64,000 bases of DNA. It comes from Phoronis australis. Its lineage: Eukaryota > Phoronida > Phoronidae. A model generated the notes under the pieces. That model had not been told where the DNA came from, ran no database searches, and saw only the letters and a list, made by a program, of their open reading frames with translations. The position numbers and the translations under genes are program-made. Below, piece by piece: positions 12,901 to 21,900 of the stretch (the first letter of the stretch is position 1; each line of letters opens with the position of its first letter). The stretch is from positions 77,609 through 141,608 of the forward strand of contig NMRA01000639.1 in assembly GCA_002633005.1 (NCBI GenBank), given 5' to 3'.

Positions 12901-15900
12901 CCACGCCAACATATTTCACAGCATTAGCTGAGGTGCTCCGTACTGTAGATAAAAGGTTTGTACGGCACTCAACTTTCAGACAATGTCACGGAAACACATC
13001 CTAAGCTCACAGCTAGTGCAACTTCTAATGTTATGGTAGGACTCAGGTGTGAGCTAATAGTGAATCTTTTCTTGAGTTTGTATTTGTGGGAAGAAGTAAC
13101 ACTACAATAACTACTTACCTAGTACCTACCTAACCTCTCCAAGCCCAGGGTGGGTATGAGGGTATGTCAAAACTTGCACCAGTCTGCTCTATGTCTCCTA
13201 ATGATCATGCTAGTGGAGGTCACATTCTGAATCGCAGCTTTCACATTCAGCCGTTTTTCTCTAAGGCCCTTTTACTCGAAATCGAATTCGATTTTTTTGT
13301 CATTTTCTGTTCTACTTTTGTGTGAACAAAAGATAAGTCCTCTGTTTAGACTCGGTGTGAAAAGATGGCTGTAAAGCTCCGATATCTTAGTGAAACAGGC
13401 TTCAAACATTTGCTTGTAATTTGAGGTAATTTATGCCAGTTTGGTATAGTTAGGCATCTTGAAGCGTATTCATGCTGAGCGACACGTAGAATGTGGTTTG
13501 CAGGGTGCTTGCCAACTATATGATGACACACGCTGTGTTCAGTGTATTGCCATATCTACCCGAGGCTTTCATGGAGGCAGTGTTAATATTAAAGAAGGCC
13601 ACCATGGGCGTCTCTAGTCTTCCGCCACGCTGGGAGATATGTGTGAAAAGGATTGACGATGTCTTTGGATTCGCTACTGGTGCTCTTTACGTTCAGGAGA
13701 AATTCAGTCAAGAAAGCAAAAATCGGGTAAGAATTATAGTCTGATCATGGTTTTAAAAATTGTAGTGCTTCCTCTGCTTTTAAAGCTACTAAACACAAAG
13801 TACACACACACACACATGCACACACACATGCACACACACATGCACATGCGCGCACACACATGCACATGTGCGCGGACACACACACACACACATGCACACA
13901 CACACAAGCACACCCAGAGGAAAAATCCATTTGGTGTTTGGACTTTTACACATCTGATTGACAGCCTCGTTACTTTTAAATCGTTACCAATTCTGACCAA
14001 AATTATTTACGTCAATCTTTGGTATTAAGATATTGGCAGTTCTTCAAAGGTTTGGAATTCACTTATTAACTTGGTAAGAAACCGTGTGAGATGATTTTAG
14101 ACTTAGATCTGTTGAACGTCTCGGTGCAAAAGTGTCTTGTTTGGAGACCCAGCCTGTAGACTAGAAGTTGTTATTTATTATTTAACTCTCTGCTTGGCAG
14201 CATATCATAAGCTATGATTACAAAATGCTAAACCCAATTTTCAGTATTATTCATGAAGTTAAGTTTGTGAGTATCACAGCCTGGAAAATCTTTTACTACA
14301 AGTTGACACCCGGATGTTTTCAGACACGTTGTTGCATGTAAACAAGTCATGTATTTTACATGTGTTCCACTAATACTTAATACATTTACTTGAATAAGTA
14401 CTGCATCACAGTTTGTGTACTTTTCAAAAAAAATTGTTGCTTTCAATTCAATGTTGATAACTTTGATATTGAAAATTGTCGAGAGTTTGCAAGCGAACAA
14501 CAGTGAGAATTTCTCTTGCGACTCCAAGGCAGTGTTCAAATGTGAACGATGGTGTTTTTGCTACAGTGACGCACTTTTGTGGCAGTCTGCTTCACATTGC
14601 AACAGTGATCATGGCTTACATGAAGTGCTGAATGTTCGTCTTGCCCTCGTACTCGTGTGACCAGAAAAACGAGTCTTTATTTTATTCTCCATTTTTGCTG
14701 TTGTTTATCCTGCATTTTACTTGAAAGACAAACATGTTCCCGTCCTGTGAGGTATGTATGTGACTTTCTCAAGAAAAGTAAAAATGTATGCTTCTACCTG
14801 TGAAATAATTTTCTTTCAGGCTGCTGAAATTATAGAAAATGTGAGACAAGCTTTCATTCAGGATCTGCCTGGCGTCAAGTGGATGGATGACAAAACACGC
14901 AAAGTGGCAGCTGAGAAAGCAAGGGCCGTCATGAAGATGATAGGATACCCTGATTGGATACTTGATCCAGCTGCACTGGACAAGTATTATGACAAGGTTG
15001 TTGTGTTGTTCCTGTAGCTTAATGACTGATATGGGTGCTTGTTTATACACCAACGTATGTGGTCGCATATTGCCGTCATCTTTTCCAAGCCTCTGGCACC
15101 TGCTGCTCATCTCTATAAAACCTGCGAGGATCTTCGTTAAAGTTGGAGATAACAATGGCTTTTGGATGGAGAGGATTATTGTTGTGCCCCTAGTGGCAAT
15201 TTTATTTTACGTTTCGGAGTTCCTTGACAGAATTTCATGAAATTAAGTTCCTAGTAATGGGATGACAATGCCTTCTCATTTTTGAATGCTACCCGTTTCA
15301 TGAATGGATAGTTTCCGACTAATGTCATTGATGACAGGTACATTTATGTAGCGCGCGCTTCCTGGCCACGTGCTTTTAACACTAGCTATAAAGCTTTTTT
15401 ATTAGTCTTTGATTCGCGGTTTTCACGTGTACAAAGAAATTTGGATTCCAATTGAAAGCGGGAAATATCTACAATACAATCCTGTTGACAAGTACACTCC
15501 TTCTGTTCTGAAAGGCCAGACCATAGTGGGACACTCGCAAGATCAGCAAAACTTTTGTGTTCGTTTTGGGGCACGGTGAAATACCAACATAGTGGCGAGG
15601 CTCGTGGTCTACAAATTCTGCGCACAATGATTTTTTTCAGGATTGATATTATTGATAAATTGAAGATGTTACTGTAGAATTTTAGGACTGTAGGTAAGGC
15701 ATTTTTCGCACGTACACTTTCATGGGCTTGGCGCTTTTTTTAGCAAAGTCTGAAAACGCGTGGGGGGCGCTTATAGGAGCATGGGCAGTTATTAGGGCGA
15801 ATACGTTACCTATTTTAAGTCTGCTTAGAATTTCAGTAATTTTCATGGATGCATGCTTATGTTCTACTGTAGATTTCGCGTATATTTAATGTGTTTTGAT

Positions 15901-18900
15901 GAAGCTAGGTACTGTTACTGCTGCCGTTGCTGTCTTGTCTTTGTCTAACAACCAAAATTACTCCGTTTCCAGATCTCAGTGACAAGTGACCAGCAGTTTG
16001 AGAATGCTATTCAGGCAAAGATTTTCTTCCACAACAAAATGTTAATGAAAAGAGGCAAGGTACCAGACAGGAAAGAGTAAGTTGCTGAAAACGATCGATA
16101 ACTTAAGCAATTCACCGGCGGTAACGTCAATCTCATTTTGGTAATTCTGCTTTCGGCACACAAAATGTTAAAGATTTTCAATAAAAGTATAAAATTAAGA
16201 TAATTTTAATTCCTGGCAGTGTACTTGTGACCAAAGGGTAATTGATGAAATTGAGATTACCGTATTTATGACATACTTTGCAGTTGAAAACTCAAAAATG
16301 ACAATTTTAGCATTTACGTTCCTGGTGTGATATCAAAGATGTCATCATAACTTCAAACCACAAAACTTTCATGCGGTAGTTCCTCCTCCATGTAATTGCA
16401 TATCCTGCTTATTACAAAATTTTAGTTGAACTTCTCTACTTTTTCCTGTTCAAATTGATGTTTTGAGATGACAGTTGTACAGCTACAAGATTGCTGTTGC
16501 ATTCTTAAGTTATTCAAGAAACTTTATGGATTAGAAATTTAGGCATAGTGAATCATTTGAATGCTCGAGGTTTTTATTAAATTTTGTTTCATTCTATGAT
16601 TTGTCATCACAATTGTCACCATCCCTGTCATCATCGTCTTCGTTGTCATCATCATCTAAGCCTGCTTCGTCATCATTGCCATTGTCCTGCTGTTTCTAAT
16701 TTCCTCTAGTTCCGTCATGCCCAGAATTGTACGATGACGTTTTGCTTTCCTCAATTTCCAACTGCTGGTTTATGACCCTTGGCAATTTCCTCATTATGTT
16801 ACGTGACTAGCAGAATTAATTAACTACTTTCTAGTTTTAAGTTGTGAAAGTCACATTTCTTGTCCAATTTTCAAAATCCAAAAACCTATTAACCATATGT
16901 ACTTTTCTCAAGGTATTCAAATATGGTGTTTACAAATTTACAAAATCAGTATAGTTCAGTAGGAGCCCTTAGTTAACACAAACTTCCTTGAAAACACGAC
17001 TAAACTTTTTGCTTGAAAGCTTGATTAGCGAATCGGTATCAAGCTTTCAAACAAAAAGTTTAGTCGTGTTTTCAACAAAATTTTCAAAGTGAAGATTTAA
17101 AAATTTCAAAATTGTTGCCCAAGCGTGTTTATGTTAGGCAATTTGATAACTGAATACCCAAGTTAATATCCGAAGAATGATGACATCACCTGATGGTTTA
17201 TTTGAAGATAGCAGCCGTTGTTAAGGTTAGGGAACTGGTCGAGTTGCTCAAACTCGATCAGTGAGGTCTTTTGATGTACAAATAACTATTTTTATGATCG
17301 TGATCACCAGGCGTCCCATTTAAACATTTCACCAGCATGTTCTTTGTCTCACCAGGTGGCACATGATGCCGTCCACAGTGAACGCGTACTACAACGCAGA
17401 ATATAACGAGATCGTCTTCCCAGCGGGCATCCTGCAGAAGCCGTTCTACAGCCCAGACTTCCCCACGTAATGATTTTACTAAGCATTCAATTAATACATT
17501 ATGAATTTAAGTTTTACTGCTTGTAATATGTGAAAAGAGGATAAACTGACTCGTCATTATTGGGTATTGTCAATCCTGCTATGTCGATTATTGTCGCACC
17601 AATATGACTGTATTGTTGATTCTAGGGCCCACATATATGGCGCTATGGGGTCCATCGCTGGCCATGAGCTGACCCATGGGTTTGATAATCGAGGTTAGAT
17701 TGATGGGCACCGTCACCTTCCTAACCGTGCACCATACAATAACACGATGTGGAATGCTTCACGCTTGATCCGTACAACTAAATACTAGCTAACTAATTTC
17801 ATTATAACTAATCAAACTGTGGTCTTGCTCCAGCAAGTGAATTTGGTAGACAGTGATTTTTGGACTTTGTGTGAAACAGGAAAATACATGTCTGAAGTTT
17901 TTCCATCACCAGGTCTAATCTCCGAACTCAAACTCGAAAATATTTTCAACATTTTCGGTTCTGCAATATTTCAGTATGAACTCAAGGTAATTGTTATTCT
18001 TTGCTTAAGTATGTCGTGATTTACAGATGTGAGTTTCCAGTCTGAAGTTTGCACTTCGTGACCCATAGGTTCGAGTTACAAACTTGAGTTGTAACTCAGG
18101 TGTTCAGACTTGTGTCATCAAGTGTGAGTTAGGATTACACATTCGTACACGAACTCTGTCACAGACTTATCAGCAATTAAAAAAGTGGAAAGGAAACCGA
18201 CAAAAATTAACTTCAGGTTAGATTGATTTTGAGTTCAGAAATTATACCTTGTGCCCGAAAATTCAAATTGAAAACATTTTATAGAACAGAGCACATTGAT
18301 TTCCTCGAGATTTTTATGCTCTTGAATTAGTCGATTTTTACTTCCCGTGCTCACCTCTTCTTGCAAACAAAATAGATGTTGTCTCGGATACTGGCATTTA
18401 TGAATGTGAGTGTTGTCAGAATGCTTGCTGTTGACCGTTCATAGAACATGCCGTGCGTTTAGAAAAGTCATTTTTCTGAAGATCTTCCTTATTCACACTA
18501 CATAATATCCTCCTAGTTTGGGGCCAGTTGGCAGACTGTGTTAGTGTAGACTTGCAAAATGGCCGCTATTTAATGGGATGGTCACACAGAGTGTTCCCGT
18601 TGGTAGTACCTACCCGCACAATGCTGGTTATTTGTGTTACTTAAGCCAATATTGCTTGCTGATAATTCGTTGTCACCACCACTCTTACTAAATACACTTT
18701 GTAATAATGCTTCTTTTATATGTTAACCTGCCTTCTTTCACTAAAATAACTGATGGTGTTACCTACCGTTACAAATTTGTTCCTTTCTCTGATTAGAAGG
18801 GATTTCTGGGTTTGGGAAGAGTCGACTGGTTGGGTATTGCTTGAGACTCAAAGCTCAATGAGTTGACTTAACTCTTCTGGTTGTTATATGAGTGAACATA

Positions 18901-21900
18901 GTCTCCAGCACTGTTCAGTTTTTCCCAATCCCAGAAATCATTTGCATTGAGTAAGGAACGATTTGAGACCATTTTTTTGAAGGAAGGCGACATCATTGCA
19001 CCTTTGTTCTCATGACCTTGACCTTGTTATTCTCACTTTCACTGTTTTCTGTCCAATACAATGCAGCAATTTTTAGTAAAGCCTAACAAACAGATGTTCC
19101 AGTCTCCGGCCATCAATTGTACATGGTACCTCAAAAATCATGGAAAATTCTGTTTCCCTGCTGTGAGGGGTCATGACCTCCGTCATGAGTCATCACGTTG
19201 GTGAATTACGCTTGCACTTGGTCATTGTGACGTAATTTGCTTGCGTTCAGTTGTCATGACATTAAAGTTCTAACAATTTCTCTAATAAATTCTGGGGTGT
19301 CCTGTATTTATCTTGCATCCAGCCTCTGTTGGCATTATAGTCTTGTGAATAACTCTGACTTCTGGTTTATTATTAGTCAATTGAGGACAAGGTCAACTTT
19401 TTTTAGATCAGCTGAAAATAAAAAAGTTTGCTTTTACAATCATGATCCCAACTGGCTTAACTTGAGTCATGATTCAGAAGATGAAGGTGGATTGTGGTTT
19501 GCTAAGCCCTGCTGCTCACTATGTGACTCAAACATTGGTTGGGTTTACAGTACAGCTGTGCTTCGAATCAATTTTGGCATTCCATAAAGGTTATAACCGA
19601 AAAGGAATAGTGTGCAATTGACATCATTGAGCAAGAATTGATTAAATATTTGTCCCAAAAGTAGTACAGGCGATGAGAGAAATAACAGACAGCGTGAAAT
19701 GATGAAATACTCATACGAATCATAGCTTAGTATCAATGGTGAAAAATCTGACCAGATTGCCTCATTTTTGAGGAGTTCATGATACTCTATTGCTAATGGA
19801 GACTGAATGTGAAACAAGTTCTGTTCACAAAATGACTTAGCTTCAGGCTGCATTACTGTCAGAAATCAGTCACTGACAAGAAAGCTCAATTTCTGCTTAG
19901 ATGGAATGAGTAGAGTCACGAGGTCAAGAGAATAACAATGCAGTGCTATGAACTTTAACCCTGAGGTTGACCCCAATTTAACCTATTCTGCTTACAGTGC
20001 ACATAACTTTGGAGCTATGGGCTCGGTTTCGGGACACGAGTTCACACATGGCTTTGACACACGCGGTAAACACACTATCAGCTCACAGCCAAGATTTGGC
20101 CTAAGATGAATCAACTCACACACCCAATATTCTCTGTTCACTCATATGCTAGAGTGGAGACAGACCACCAAGCCCCAAAACTGTACTCATTCTATGGGAA
20201 ATTTCACCGGGGGTGTTATGTAGACCCAAGAATCTCACCAAGAAGCCAGATCGCTCGAGACCGTGCATAATAACAAAAGTCGGAAAGACGAGTGTTACGC
20301 TAGTATGTTCACAGCCATACTAGCAAAAGCTAGCAAAATGTCGGCTATTGAAAAGAGTGGTGGGTGAGGTTGAAATTTTAATTAGCACACATTGCTCTTG
20401 TTTCAAAAGTAATGAACTGTTGAACCAAATAGGTTCTTGTGTGGTCTTTTATAGACCAATATCTCTCGGGGCAGATCTTGGCTTGTGTTGTATTTTCGCA
20501 AGATGATCAAGTCTGAAACACAAATGACACAATGTGCGTTATTTTCTAAACTCTTATAATAATCCAGCATGTAGTGTGTTGCAGTCTAATGTTCTAGGTG
20601 GCATGTTTGTGTGTGAGCACCCCAGCACTTTTGTGTGATCCTGTAATGAGAAGTAACATGACTTGTGACGAGTATTGTGTCTAGTGTATTGTTACAACTA
20701 TAATTGTTTTAATCAGTGCAGTAGTAAAAGTTAAAGTTTGTAATTGGCATTTATTAAAAAGTAAGTTACTATAATTGTTTCCTTTTCCCTGTGTGAGAAA
20801 AGCCTGAAAAGGTGTTGAATACTTGGCTAAATGTAACATACTGTTCCTGTGCTAAATGTAATAATTGTAAGTTAAAAAAATTGATTTAAATTTTCCTGTT
20901 ACATTCAGTGTGTGCATAATTTGTAGTGTTTTGCTAATAAGTCATTTAAAACATCTTTAAGGTAGCAAATATGACAAATTTGGCAATATGAGGAATTGGT
21001 GGACAGAAAAATCGGAAAAAGAATTCAAAAAGAAGACATCCTGCATGGAGAAACAATACGACCAGTATACCTTTGGTGGCCACAAGGTTAGGACACTCTC
21101 TGGATTTTGTTAACATTGTCTTCTTTAAAGTCTCCTTTGGAACTGTGGTAGTTTTAAAATGAAAATTGTGAACATCTGCTTGACTAAAAATTTAGAAGGA
21201 TTTCACAGCACTATAGTCTGATATGATTTTTCATGCATGATTTTCAACATAATTATGTTCAAATTGGGTAAGATGATTATCGTACCTTTTGACAAAATTG
21301 AGATATTTGGTTATCTTGGAAAGACACTTTTCAAATATTAATTATTCTTGCCCTGGCGTTTATTTGCTATTCATGAAAAGAATAGATAAATGTAAATGAC
21401 ATGGCAAAAAGAACGCACCTTGTTTCTGCATTAACTACCATTGAGCAAACACAATATGCGACTCGTTATTGCTTGTAGTCAGAGTCATTTATTCGTGCTT
21501 GTTGTATGGACGTAAATGCAGTACCAAGGTAGAGGCCTTGGTGCATGTTCGTACACCCCTGCAGGTCAACACTAAATAACGTGGAAAAAATGTCTCCGAG
21601 ATAACCAAGGAACTGTAATTTGATTCCCCTTTTGAGTTTTTTTAGATTACTCGATAAAGATGATTATCTTTGAACATGTCAGACAACCTCCTTGTCAGTT
21701 TTTATACAGTGTTGCTTGCATACTGAATACTAGGCGTTTGACTTCTGCTATAGGTCAATGGCCTAACCACCCTTGGTGAAAATATTGCTGACAATGGGGG
21801 CTTGAAGTCCGCTTACAAAGCCTTCAGCAGCTGGAACACCAAACATGGAATGCATAAGCAAGTGTCTCTACCAGGACTGAACATGACTGACAGTCAGCTC

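Noticed and set aside
13734-14028. Open frames over the CA repeat
   Set aside because: By-products of a dinucleotide repeat on both strands.
19998-20065. Exon B as a lone pseudogene piece or part of a second peptidase gene
   Set aside because: Its frame and both splice sites are intact, length and phases equal exon A exactly, and no other duplicated peptidase exon is found nearby.
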